From: Polyangiaceae bacterium
GTDB lineage: Bacteria; Myxococcota_A; Polyangia; Polyangiales; Polyangiaceae
Assembly (NCBI GenBank): GCA_015075635.1
Contig: JABTUA010000001.1
Coordinates: 992,001 to 1,056,000, forward strand
DNA: 64,000 nucleotides
Direction of reading: 5' to 3'
Made by a program: the position numbers and the translations under genes. Positions 25,906-34,513 of the stretch are shown piece by piece; position 1 is the stretch's first letter; each line of letters starts with the position of its first letter. Below the pieces are notes generated by a model. It ran no database searches, had not been told where the DNA came from, and saw only the letters and a list, made by a program, of their open reading frames with translations.

Positions 25906-28236
25906 GTGCAGGCGCATCAACTCGATCAGGCGGCGGGGGCCGTACCGGCGGCGTACGGAGAGAAATTCGGAGTCAAGCTTCGGCTGTCGTCGGAGCGCTT
26001 GTTGGTCGAAGGCGCCGACGGGCGCTGGCGGGAGAGGGAGCACGCGGTGCTCTGCCTCTGCTTCGACTACGGCGGCGTCGAGGTGCGGCCCCAGCACGAC
26101 GACGCCTGGGAGCAGGCCGAGAGCGCCGAGCCGGAGATCGAGCGCGATCTGCGCGCCGAGCGCGCCGTGCAAGCGCGCATCGAGCGCTACGGTGCCGTGG
26201 AGATCGACCACCTGGAGAGCGTCGTCGCTCCCCACGGCGTGCGCGCCGACTACCTGATCAACGTCGACGACAACGTGCACGCCATCTGCTCCTTCTCCGG
26301 GCTCGCCGTCGAGGAGCTCCGGGCGCTGGGCTGGCAGGTCGAGATCGCCCCCGATTTTCAGTTCCAGGTGGTGGGAAGCGCGGAGCGCTGGGTCGCGCGG
26401 CTGGGTGACGTCCGCGAGAAGGCGGAGTGGTTCCAGCTGGAGCTCGGGCTCGAAGTGGACGGCGAGGTCATCGACCTGGTCCCCGCGCTGATCAAGCTGC
26501 TGGAGGAGGCGCCGAAGGGCGCGCGCCTGTCGTCGCTGTCGCGTCAGGTCGCGCGCTGCCGCGCGCTGCCCGTGGCCAAGGGGCGCTTCGTGGCCATTCC
26601 CTGGGAACGCCTCGAGCCCATCCTGGCGGTCCTGGCGGAGCTCTACGACGGTCAGGGGCGCAAGCTGCGCCTGCACGAGACCAACCTGGCCGCGGTGGGA
26701 AGGCTGACCGAAGCTCTGGAGGGCCAAGGGCGAGTCCTCAGCTGGACCGGTCGCTCCGACGCGGTGGAGCGCGGCCAGAAGCTCGGGCGCACGCCGGCCG
26801 GTGCGGCCCGGCCTGCGGTGCTCCACGCCGAGCTCCGGCCCTACCAGGCGGACGGGCTGACCTGGCTCTGCCATCTGCGCGATCACGGCGTGGGTGGCGT
26901 CTTGGCCGACGACATGGGCCTCGGCAAGACGCTCCAGACCATCGCGCTACTCGCCATCGAGAAGGAGCAGCGGCGTATGGACCTGCCGGCGCTGGTGGTC
27001 GTCCCGACCAGCCTGATCGAGGGCTGGCGCCGGCAGATCCGGCAGTTCGCGCCGCACCTCCGGGTGCTGGTGCTCCACGGCGGCAAGCGCCACGCGGCGT
27101 TCGGGAAGCTCTCCGGCAGCGACGTGGTCCTCACCACCTACTCGGTGCTGACCCGCGACTTGTCGCGCTTCCGTGAGCACGAGTACCACTACGTGATCCT
27201 GGACGAGGCCCAGGCCATCAAGAACGCGCGCAGCCAGGCCAGTCAGTCGGCGCGCACGCTGCGCGCGCGGCACCGCTTGGCACTGACCGGCACGCCGGTG
27301 GAGAACAACCTGGACGAGCTCTGGAGCCTGTTCGAGTTCGTGATGCCCGGCCTGCTCGGAAGCGCGCAGCGCTTTCGCAGCGGCTTCCGCTACCCCATCG
27401 AACGCGAGGGCAACGAGACCCGCCTGCACGCCTTGCGCTCGCGCGTCTCGCCCTTCGTGCTGCGCCGGCTGAAGGAGACGGTGGCTCGGGACCTGCCGCC
27501 GAAGACCGAGCTGGTGCGCCACGTGAGCTTCGAGGAGGACCAGCGCGATCTCTACGAGAGCATCCGCGTCGCTGCTCACGCCGAGGTGCGGTCGGCGATC
27601 CGCCGGCAGGGCTTCGAGGCGTCGAGCCTGATGATCCTGGACGCGCTGACCAAGCTCCGCCAGGTGTGCTGCGATCCTCGTCTGGTCCAGGTGGACGCCG
27701 CCCGGGACGTGAAGACCAGCGCCAAGGCCGCGGCCTTCTACTCGCTCCTGGCGGGAGAGCTCGGGCGCGGGCGCCGGGTGCTCGTCTTCTCGCAGTTCGC
27801 CCGCATGCTCGCGCTCCTGTCCCAAGGTCTCACCGAGCGCGGCATCCGCCACGTCACCCTCACCGGCGCCTCCCAGGAGCGACACAAGCTCGTGGACTCG
27901 TTCCAGAGCGGCGAGGCGGACGTGTTCCTGATCAGCTTGAAGGCCGGCGGCACGGGGCTGACCCTGACGCGGGCCGACACCGTCATCCACTACGACCCTT
28001 GGTGGAACGCCGCGGCGCAGATGCAGGCCACGGACCGCGCACACCGCATCGGACAGACCCAACCGGTGTTCGTGCACAACCTGGTCGTCGCAGGCAGCGT
28101 CGAGGAGCGCATGCTCGAGCTCCAACAGCGGAAGCGCAATCTGGCCGACACGCTGCTCGGCAGCGAGGTCGGCACGCTGCGCCTTCTGCCCGACGACGTG
28201 GAGAGCCTGCTCGCGCCGATGGGCGAAGACGGTTGA
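25906..28236 (+). CDS. SNF2-family DNA helicase/ATPase, possibly N-terminally shortened
   Basis: A 776-residue protein from a GTG at 25906; an in-frame TGA about 40 bases upstream rules out a much longer product. Residues ~1-290 contain the bacterial SNF2-associated region (GWQVEIAPDFQFQVVG, FQLELGLEVDGEVIDLVPAL). The motor has all motifs: LRPYQADGLTWL, ADDMGLGKTLQTI (Walker A), VVPTSLIEGW, ILDEAQAIKNA (DEAQ box), LALTGTPVENN, then VLVFSQFARM, SLKAGGTGLTLTRAD, and DRAHRIGQ. These enzymes translocate on DNA and remodel protein-DNA complexes. Related bacterial proteins often have a further N-terminal region with a SWIM zinc finger, which is missing here. No Shine-Dalgarno is obvious at the GTG. 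Confidence 0.9.
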   Translation: MQAHQLDQAAGAVPAAYGEKFGVKLRLSSERLLVEGADGRWREREHAVLCLCFDYGGVEVRPQHDDAWEQAESAEPEIERDLRAERAVQARIERYGAVEIDHLESVVAPHGVRADYLINVDDNVHAICSFSGLAVEELRALGWQVEIAPDFQFQVVGSAERWVARLGDVREKAEWFQLELGLEVDGEVIDLVPALIKLLEEAPKGARLSSLSRQVARCRALPVAKGRFVAIPWERLEPILAVLAELYDGQGRKLRLHETNLAAVGRLTEALEGQGRVLSWTGRSDAVERGQKLGRTPAGAARPAVLHAELRPYQADGLTWLCHLRDHGVGGVLADDMGLGKTLQTIALLAIEKEQRRMDLPALVVVPTSLIEGWRRQIRQFAPHLRVLVLHGGKRHAAFGKLSGSDVVLTTYSVLTRDLSRFREHEYHYVILDEAQAIKNARSQASQSARTLRARHRLALTGTPVENNLDELWSLFEFVMPGLLGSAQRFRSGFRYPIEREGNETRLHALRSRVSPFVLRRLKETVARDLPPKTELVRHVSFEEDQRDLYESIRVAAHAEVRSAIRRQGFEASSLMILDALTKLRQVCCDPRLVQVDAARDVKTSAKAAAFYSLLAGELGRGRRVLVFSQFARMLALLSQGLTERGIRHVTLTGASQERHKLVDSFQSGEADVFLISLKAGGTGLTLTRADTVIHYDPWWNAAAQMQATDRAHRIGQTQPVFVHNLVVAGSVEERMLELQQRKRNLADTLLGSEVGTLRLLPDDVESLLAPMGEDG

Positions 28237-28237
28237 A

Positions 28238-28495
28238 CTAGAGGGTGTCCCTAATTCGCGCTCCGCTGGCGGCAGCAAGCGCCACGCGACGCTTCCGTTC
28301 GGTCGAAGCGGCCGGCGCCGGCCCACCCCGTCGGGTATCGCGAAGCGCGTCCGGCCGGTCTTCGCACTCACGCCTCACTTTCGGATCGAGATCTGATCAT
28401 GACCAGACTGTTCAAGTGATTCCGGGGCTCGGCTGGCCGCCGAGCGGCGCGAATCGAGCCGCTCAGTCGCACACCGAACTAGGGACACCCCCTAG
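28238..28495. mobile_element. MITE-like element with 21-bp terminal inverted repeats
   Basis: The ends are inverted copies with 19 of 21 positions matching: CTAGAGGGTGTCCCTAATTCG at 28238-28258 (21 bases: CTAGAGGGTGTCCC + TAATTCG) and its counterpart at 28475-28495. The total is 258 bp with no coding frame. CTAG at both tips could be a 4-bp target duplication, giving 17-bp inverted repeats. It starts one base after the helicase stop and ends five bases before the end of the convergent membrane-protein gene, so it may also act as a two-way terminator. No transposase is nearby; mobilisation in trans is an inference. Confidence 0.5.
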
Positions 28496-28500
28496 ACCGC

Positions 28501-28980
28501 TCAGCCGAAGGCGGCCTTCACCTCGGGCTTCATCAGCACGATCATCGCCCAGATGCCGAAGGGCATCATCGCCATGCAGCACAGGTAGGTGGTGCAGGGC
28601 AGGATGGCGAGCACCGCGCTGGTCACCGCGAAGGCGTAGTTCTTCATGGCTTTCATGCGCAGGGCGCCGACGAAGCACACGATCGACGCGACCGCCCAGA
28701 ACGCGTACATCGCCGCGCCGATCCCCATCCCCAGCGCCGCGCCCGGATCTCCGCTACCACCTTGCAGGAAGGTGATGCCGCCGGCGAACAGCACCATCAC
28801 GGTGGCGAAGACGTAGAACAGCGCGCACAGGCCCGAGACGATCATCAGGCCGATGGCCGGGCCATTGACCTGGCCCTGGGCCAGCGCGCGGGCGTCTTGG
28901 ACGGCGACACCGGGCAGCGGAGGCAGGAAGCCACCGGGCGGACCCGGGGGAGGTGTGAAGCCGGGGGGAGGCGCGTGCAT
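28501..28980 (-). CDS. Four-helix integral membrane protein, unknown function
   Basis: A 159-residue protein. The N-terminus is Pro/Gly-rich (MHAPPPGFTPPPGPPGGFLP), followed by about four hydrophobic segments: IGLMIVSGLCALFYVFATVM, GMGIGAAMYAFWAVASIVCF, NYAFAVTSAVLAILPCTTYL and MPFGIWAMIVLMKPEV. This plan (Pro-rich cytoplasmic head, four short spans, Cys-containing CTTYLCC near span 3) is common in myxobacterial and planctomycete membrane proteins of unknown role. It converges on the SNF2 gene across the inverted-repeat element. Confidence 0.8.
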   Translation of the reverse strand: MHAPPPGFTPPPGPPGGFLPPLPGVAVQDARALAQGQVNGPAIGLMIVSGLCALFYVFATVMVLFAGGITFLQGGSGDPGAALGMGIGAAMYAFWAVASIVCFVGALRMKAMKNYAFAVTSAVLAILPCTTYLCCMAMMPFGIWAMIVLMKPEVKAAFG

Positions 28981-29097
28981 CGGGGAAGCTTATAGTCCGC
29001 CCTTCGGGACGCCGGAGCGTCCTCTGGGTTGGGCCGGCGCACTCCCCCCCGCCGGGCGGGATGGTCACGCCCGGCGTTTCCCGATGCAGGCGCCGCC

Positions 29098-32000
29098 TCA
29101 GCCGATGGTGAGGCACTTGTTGTTGCTGCAGACCTGTCCGCTCGGGCAGGTGCCGCAGCTGAGCGAGCCGCCGCAGCCGTCGGGGTAGAAGCCGCACTGC
29201 GCCCCGGCCTTGAGGCAGGTCGTCGGCACGCAGGTGCCGCCGGGGCAAGCCTCGCACTGCAAGACGCCGCCGCAGCCGTCGCCCTGCGGGCCGCAGCGAC
29301 CGCCGCAGTCGAGCGGCGTGCAGGTCACGCCGCCGTCGCAAGGACCGCAGTCGATGGTCCCGCCGCAGCCGTCGCCCGACAGCCCGCAGCTCACGCCCAT
29401 GTCGGCGCAGGTCTTCTTCTGGCAGCCGCTGCCGCCGCACTTGCCGAACACGCCGCCGCCGCCGCAGCTCGCCGGGGCGGTGCAGGTGCCGCAGCTCAGC
29501 GTGCCGCCGCAGCCGTCGGCCCAGAGCCCGCAGTTGTAGCCCAGCGCCGTGCAGTTCGTGGGCGTGCAGCTGCCCGCTCCGCACACGCCGGGAGTGCCGG
29601 CGCCGCCGCAGGTCTGCGGCGAGGTGCAGGTGCCGCAGTTCAGCGTGTTGCCGCAGCCGTCCGACCAGAGGCCGCAGTTCTTGCCCAGCGCCGCACAGGT
29701 CGTGGGCGTGCAGCTCGAGGTCGCGCACTTGCCGCCGGTGCCGCAAACCTGGCCGGACGGACAAGTCCCGCAGCTGGCGATCACGCCGCCGCAGCCGTTG
29801 GGCGCCGGCCCGCACTGGATGCCCTGGTCGGCGCAGGTGAGCTGGCTGCAGGTGGGGGGCGGCTGCTTCTCGTCGCAGACAGCCGACGACAGGTCGAAGA
29901 ACATGTACTCCAGCGCGAGCTCCTGCGGGCTCATCGTGGTGGACTTGCACTCACTCGGGAACGCCGTGCCCTTGTCACCCGACGACACGTGAATGTCGCT
30001 GAAGATGAAGCGCCCACACTGGTTGGCCGTCGAGGCCCCGACCGGAGTGTTGAAGGTGATGTACTCCGTCGCGTAGGGCACCTGCGTGAGGGTGGGATAG
30101 AGCTTGGTGTTCTGGACGTAGATCCACTCCGTCACCCGCGACTGGTCGAAGCTCTTCACGCTGTTCTTGGCGTCGTTGATGGTCAGATCGCCGAAGGTCG
30201 TCGAGGCGCCCACCGTCTGGAGCCAGGTCGCGAGGGCGTTTCCTTTGGGGAAGCTGGTGATGATCTTGCCCTGGACGACGAGCCCGTTCTGCTGGTTGAG
30301 GAGGCCGGGTGAGGGGTAGATCCAGCTGGCCAGCGAGCTCCAGGCGCCCGTGCCCGTGCCGTTGGTGTTCGCGCTGACCCAGTAGTGGTGATAGTGCGAG
30401 GCGAACACGCGGCCGCCCACGTTCAAGTAGTCGTACATCGCCTTGAGCGCGCTGGCAGGCTTGGTCACCGTGTAGGTGTCGCCCTCGCAGGCCAGGAGCG
30501 TGACGTCGTAGGCCTGCAGCGCCGAGAGGCTGCCCCAGAGCGTCATCGAGCTCGGGAAGTTTGCGCCGCCGTAGGCCGCGTCGTACTTGCCCGCGGACTG
30601 GTTGGGCCCGGTGGCGGGTTGGCCACGGAAGAGGTTCACGCGGCCCGTGCCGCCGGGGTTGGTGAACTCCGTGTCCGAGATGCCGATCTTGCGGAGCAGG
30701 CACTCGAGCGAGTCGAAGCCGCCGGTGGTCAGCGCGATCTTGGGGATGTCGCCCTCGCTCTTGTTGCGGGGCAGTCGGGTGAGCGCCGCGGCGACCGCGG
30801 TGTTCGTGCACTGCGTCGTCGTGACCTTGATCTGACGCCGCCACTTGCCGATCTGGATCACCACCGGGATGTCCGCGCCGACCGGCATGTTGTCGAGCTT
30901 GAACTTGCCGGTGGCGTCCGTGAGCGTCGTCACCAGCGGCAGGCCCGACAGGGCGGAGCCGCACTTGTCGCAGGTGGCGCCGGCCGTGAAGGCCGCGGGA
31001 GTGCCGTTCGGGACGTAGACGTAGACGTTGGGCAGGGGACGCAGCCCGGCCGGATCGTAGACCGTGCCACTGATGCTGGTGGTGCCGCTCGGGCAGCTCA
31101 CCTGCTTGCACTGGAGATTGATGCAGGTCGAGCCGGAGCCGCACTTGTTGGGCCCGCCGCCGCCGCAGAACTGCCCCGACGGGCAGCCGCCGCAGTTGGC
31201 GGTCAAACCGCCGCAGCCGTCGGACTGCTGGCCGCAGGTCCCGGAGGGGAAGCTCGCGCAGGTGAGCGCAGTGCAGGCGGAGGCGCCGGCGCAGACGTTG
31301 GGCGTGCCGCCGCAACCGCAGCACTGGCCGGAGGGGCAGGTGCCGCAGCTCGCGGTCAGGCCGCCGCAGCCGTCGCTGACGGGCCCGCAGTTCGCGCCGT
31401 AGTCCGCGCAGGTCTTCTTCACGCAGGCCGGAGGTGCTCCGCCGCACACGCTGGGGCTGCCGCCGCAGCCGCAGCAGTTGGGCGAGGCGCAGCTGCCGCA
31501 CTGGACGATGCCTCCGCAGCCGTCGCTGACGGGCCCGCAGTTCGCGCCCCAGTCGGCGCACGTCTTCTTCACGCACGGCGGCACGCTGCTGCCGCACACG
31601 TTGGGCTTGCCGCCGCCGCCGCAGATGTCGCCGGCCTTGGTGCAGGTTCCGCACTGCGTGAGGCCGCCGCAGCCATCCGCCACCGGCCCGCAGTCGTAGC
31701 CCATCTGCGCGCAGGTCTTGGCCGTGCAGGCCGTCCCGCCGCAGACGTTCGGTACGCCGCCGCCGCCGCAGGTCTGCGGCGCCGTGCAGGTCCCGCAGTC
31801 CATCAACCCACCGCAGCCGTCACCCTGCTGGCCGCAGAAGGCGTTGAGCTCCGCGCAGGTCTTCTTGGTGCAGGGGTCGCTGCCGCACTTGCTGGGACCG
31901 CCGCCGCCGCAATATTCGGGGGCCAAACAGCCGCCACAGTCGATGATCGCGCCGCAGCCGTCCGCCTGCTGGCCGCAGTCCACGCCGAGGTCGGCGCAGG

Positions 32001-32184
32001 TCTTCGGGATGCAGGTCGAAGCGTCGAAGTTGAAGCCGGAGTCGCCCGCCGTGCCGTCGGGGCCGGCGTCGCCGGCGGCGCCGCCCGTGCCGTCCTCACC
32101 CGCGTCTTCACTCCCGGCGCATGCCGCTGCTCCGAAGCCCAGGCACACCAACAGCAACACCAATCCACGCAGGAAACCGCGCAT
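29098..32184 (-). CDS. Large lipoprotein with twelve Cys-rich repeats around a central domain
   Basis: A 1,028-residue protein. Signal MRGFLRGLVLLLVCLGFGAAAC (Cys22) and an acidic/Gly linker. Six copies of a ~48-residue Cys module (CxxKTCADxGxxCG ... DGCGGxxxCGxC ... CGGGGxPxxCG) cover ~residues 57-345. Next are a carboxypeptidase-regulatory-like domain (SGTVYDPAGLRPLPNVYVYV, ~355-450) and a ~300-residue globular domain (YDVTLLACEGD, YLNVGGRVFASHYHHYW, ESDGD-free but with FSDIHVSSGDKGTAFPS) that may be GATase/ThuA-like. Six more Cys modules, the last two shorter, reach the C-terminus. This layout recalls surface adhesins or secreted fibre proteins; the exact activity is unknown. The modules match the single one at 5214-6281. 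Confidence 0.85.
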   Translation of the reverse strand: MRGFLRGLVLLLVCLGFGAAACAGSEDAGEDGTGGAAGDAGPDGTAGDSGFNFDASTCIPKTCADLGVDCGQQADGCGAIIDCGGCLAPEYCGGGGPSKCGSDPCTKKTCAELNAFCGQQGDGCGGLMDCGTCTAPQTCGGGGVPNVCGGTACTAKTCAQMGYDCGPVADGCGGLTQCGTCTKAGDICGGGGKPNVCGSSVPPCVKKTCADWGANCGPVSDGCGGIVQCGSCASPNCCGCGGSPSVCGGAPPACVKKTCADYGANCGPVSDGCGGLTASCGTCPSGQCCGCGGTPNVCAGASACTALTCASFPSGTCGQQSDGCGGLTANCGGCPSGQFCGGGGPNKCGSGSTCINLQCKQVSCPSGTTSISGTVYDPAGLRPLPNVYVYVPNGTPAAFTAGATCDKCGSALSGLPLVTTLTDATGKFKLDNMPVGADIPVVIQIGKWRRQIKVTTTQCTNTAVAAALTRLPRNKSEGDIPKIALTTGGFDSLECLLRKIGISDTEFTNPGGTGRVNLFRGQPATGPNQSAGKYDAAYGGANFPSSMTLWGSLSALQAYDVTLLACEGDTYTVTKPASALKAMYDYLNVGGRVFASHYHHYWVSANTNGTGTGAWSSLASWIYPSPGLLNQQNGLVVQGKIITSFPKGNALATWLQTVGASTTFGDLTINDAKNSVKSFDQSRVTEWIYVQNTKLYPTLTQVPYATEYITFNTPVGASTANQCGRFIFSDIHVSSGDKGTAFPSECKSTTMSPQELALEYMFFDLSSAVCDEKQPPPTCSQLTCADQGIQCGPAPNGCGGVIASCGTCPSGQVCGTGGKCATSSCTPTTCAALGKNCGLWSDGCGNTLNCGTCTSPQTCGGAGTPGVCGAGSCTPTNCTALGYNCGLWADGCGGTLSCGTCTAPASCGGGGVFGKCGGSGCQKKTCADMGVSCGLSGDGCGGTIDCGPCDGGVTCTPLDCGGRCGPQGDGCGGVLQCEACPGGTCVPTTCLKAGAQCGFYPDGCGGSLSCGTCPSGQVCSNNKCLTIG

Positions 32185-32324
32185 GAGACCGCATTCCTTC
32201 CGGGCGATGACCCGCCGCCCGAGCCTCAGTCCCTAGCTCACGGTGTCTCAGTCTGCAACACAGCCAGGGGTTCTCCCCCGACTCCGGCAGGCGTAGGGTC
32301 CGCCAGCTCTTCGGAGGTGAATCG

Positions 32325-33347
32325 ATGTCGTTCAGGAATTCCGTAGTTTGCTCGACGCTGCTCCTCACCGCCCTGGCCTGCGACAACGCGCCCAGCGTCT
32401 CTGCGCCGGCGACGGCCGAGGCACCGAAGACCCTGGAGGCGCCAAAGCTCGCGCCGACAGCCAGCGCATCCGCCGCCCCCGCCGAGAGCGCCGCGCCGGA
32501 GCGCAAGCCGCGGCGCGACCGCGCAGGGCTCGCGGGGGCGATGTACGCGGCCGCCGCCGAGCTCGATCTGCCCGCGGACAAGAAGGCCGCCCTCGACAAG
32601 CTCTACGACGGTCTCGGCGGCGGAGGTCCCGCGGCTCCGGAGGCACGCAAGGCCCTGAACGCCGCGATGACCGAGGGCGTGAAGGCGGGCAAGGTGGAGC
32701 TGGCCAAGCTCGAGCCCTCTCTCTCCGAGCTGGACAAGGCGGCGGCCGCGCGCAAGGACGCCGAGGTCAAGGCCCTGGACGCCCTCCACAAGGAGCTCGA
32801 CGCCGCCCAGCGCAAGGCGCTGGTCGAGGGCGTGAAGAAGCGTCAAGCGGAGCGCGAGGCTCGCTTCAAGGACCGCGGCAAGCCGGAGCCGGACAAGGCG
32901 AAGGACGAGGAGCGCGCCAAGCGCCGGCTCGAGCGCCTCTCGGGAGAGCTCGGCCTGGACGCGGACCAACAGAAGAGGGTCGAACCGATCCTCGCCAAGC
33001 ACGACATGGGCCGCGAGGGCGGGAAGGCGGACGGGGCGCGCGAAGAGATGCAGAAGCGCATGGACGCGCTCTTGACGGCGTTCGAGAAGGACACCTTCAG
33101 CGCGGCCAAGCTCGACTTCGGCGCCGATGCCAAGCGCCACCGCGAGATGGCGAAGAAGCAAGCGGAGTACCTGAACGCGTTGCTCGGCGTGATCAAGCCG
33201 GAGCAACGCGACAAGCTCGCGGCGACGCTGGCGGACCGGCCCAGAGGTCCGCGCGGTCGCGGTCTGCGAGGACCACGCCCGGATCGCCCGATGGGCGGTC
33301 CGCCTCCGGCCGTCGACGACCCCGCCGACGAGCTCGAGGACGACTGA
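32325..33347 (+). CDS. Spy/CpxP-like (LTxxQ-type) periplasmic lipoprotein, duplicated
   Basis: A 340-residue protein from the ATG at 32325, with a strong GGAGGTGA a few bases upstream. Signal MSFRNSVVCSTLLLTALAC (Cys19), then an Ala/Pro linker. Two charged helical halves follow: residues ~70-170 (LDLPADKKAALDKLYDGLGG, LHKELDAAQRKALVEGVKKR) and ~195-300 (LGLDADQQKRVEPILAKHDM, LLGVIKPEQRDKLAATLADR). The L-x-x-x-Q and PEQR-type motifs and all-helical make-up fit Spy/CpxP-like chaperones or metal-sensing periplasmic proteins. An Arg/Gly/Pro-rich tail ends the protein. The family is inferred from pattern, not from a full match. Confidence 0.7.
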   Translation: MSFRNSVVCSTLLLTALACDNAPSVSAPATAEAPKTLEAPKLAPTASASAAPAESAAPERKPRRDRAGLAGAMYAAAAELDLPADKKAALDKLYDGLGGGGPAAPEARKALNAAMTEGVKAGKVELAKLEPSLSELDKAAAARKDAEVKALDALHKELDAAQRKALVEGVKKRQAEREARFKDRGKPEPDKAKDEERAKRRLERLSGELGLDADQQKRVEPILAKHDMGREGGKADGAREEMQKRMDALLTAFEKDTFSAAKLDFGADAKRHREMAKKQAEYLNALLGVIKPEQRDKLAATLADRPRGPRGRGLRGPRPDRPMGGPPPAVDDPADELEDD

Positions 33348-33350
33348 GCG

Positions 33351-34271
33351 CTACTCGTCGCCCGGCCCTTCGTCCACGTGCGCCTCGCTCGACAGCACCT
33401 TCCAGGTGGTCGGCTCGGCGTTCTGACCGATGTCGGCGTGCCAGTGGTTGCGGTGCGCCGAGTTGTAGTTCGGCGTGAGGATGGTGCCGAACACGTGCTT
33501 GGCCGACAGCTCGCAGGCCAGCGTGTAGAGCTCTTTGCTGATGCCCGTCTGCGCCGCGAGTCCCTGGGTGCAGGTCTGAGACGCCGTAGCCCACTCGACC
33601 CAGTGGGCGGGGTTGTTGATGTCGTAGACCTGCCCCGAGTCCTTGTAGAGGTAGCGGATGTCCACGGCGCGCCCCCAGGAGTGGTTCGAGTAGCCGTTCC
33701 AGGGCGCCACGGAGCAGTCCGGCTCCGGGTCGTTCGGCCCGCGACAGAAGTTCTCCTCGGACCAGTAGCAGCAGCAGCGGTAGCAATACGAGCCCAGCGT
33801 GCCGATCTTGTGGATGCCGTGCGCCTTCAGCACCTCGGCCATCTCCCACAGGTGGAGCACGAAGTTGCACGCCATCGGATCGGTCGCGACCTGATCGGTG
33901 TTGGTCTTCGCGATCAGCACTCCGTTGAGCGGCCCCGTCAGCTTGACCGCGTCCACAACCCCCTTGGCCGTGGTGGTGGTGTAGCCGACGCCGCGCTGGT
34001 CGAGCTCCTGCATGCAGGTGAGGTTGCTGCTGCCGCCGCTGCCGCCTGCGCCGCCACCGGCGCCGCCGCCGCCTGCGGTGCCGCCGCTCGCGCCCGAGCC
34101 CGCTGCCCCGGCGCTGCCACCGCTCGAACCGGCAGCTCCGCCGCTGCCGCCGGGGCCTCCGTCGCTGCCGGCCGCTCCTCCAGAGCCGCTCGTGCCGCCG
34201 CCCGAGGCGTCGTCGCCGCAGCCGGCGAGGAGGAGCGCCGAGAAGCCCAGGGTCGCTGCGATGAGGCGCAT
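33351..34271 (-). CDS. Lipoprotein with extensin-like/M15-type peptidase domain
   Basis: A 306-residue protein. Signal MRLIAATLGFSALLLAGC (Cys18), then a Gly/Ser/Ala linker to ~residue 82. The C-terminal domain has the zinc-site pattern of extensin-like and LAS (lysostaphin/D-Ala-D-Ala carboxypeptidase/sonic hedgehog) peptidases: NHSWGRAVDIRYLY (His-x6-Asp) and HRNHWHADIG (HxH). A run of six Cys in YCYRCCCYW and NFCRG is unusual and may bind metal or form disulfides. Such enzymes cut peptidoglycan cross-links; a secreted wall-lytic or self-remodelling role is likely. It converges with the Spy-like gene, with 3 bases between stop codons. Confidence 0.85.
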   Translation of the reverse strand: MRLIAATLGFSALLLAGCGDDASGGGTSGSGGAAGSDGGPGGSGGAAGSSGGSAGAAGSGASGGTAGGGGAGGGAGGSGGSSNLTCMQELDQRGVGYTTTTAKGVVDAVKLTGPLNGVLIAKTNTDQVATDPMACNFVLHLWEMAEVLKAHGIHKIGTLGSYCYRCCCYWSEENFCRGPNDPEPDCSVAPWNGYSNHSWGRAVDIRYLYKDSGQVYDINNPAHWVEWATASQTCTQGLAAQTGISKELYTLACELSAKHVFGTILTPNYNSAHRNHWHADIGQNAEPTTWKVLSSEAHVDEGPGDE

Positions 34272-34354
34272 TCCAGCGGAATACACGCGCTCTCGGCGCC
34301 CCGTCAACGCTCGGTCAGAGTCAGCCGGACTGCGCCCGCCTGGACCCACAGAAA

Positions 34355-34469
34355 ACCGCCAAGACGCCGCGCCAAGTTCGCCAAGTCGGAGACTCCTCGG
34401 CTCTCGAGTCTCTGGATCTAATTCAGATCTCTTCCTGGCGAACTTGGCGTTCTCCTGGCGTCGTGGCGG
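34355..34469. repeat. Long interspersed-type inverted repeat (hairpin)
   Basis: Two arms, 34355-34386 (CCGCCAAGACGCC, then GCGCCAAGTTCGCCAAG) and 34434-34469, are near-complementary and could form a hairpin of ~30 bp with a structured loop. The loop itself has a GAGACT/AGTCTC pair and a GATCT/AGATC pair. Sequences of the type GGCGAACTTGGCG / CTTGGCGG recur in many unrelated GC-rich genomes. The 242-base gap (34272-34513) holds nothing else that I can see. The short repeat at 9254 resembles part of the right arm. Confidence 0.6.
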
Positions 34470-34513
34470 CTCTCTCCCGATCTGCGGTGAGACTGAGCTC
34501 GCGCCAGGACTGA

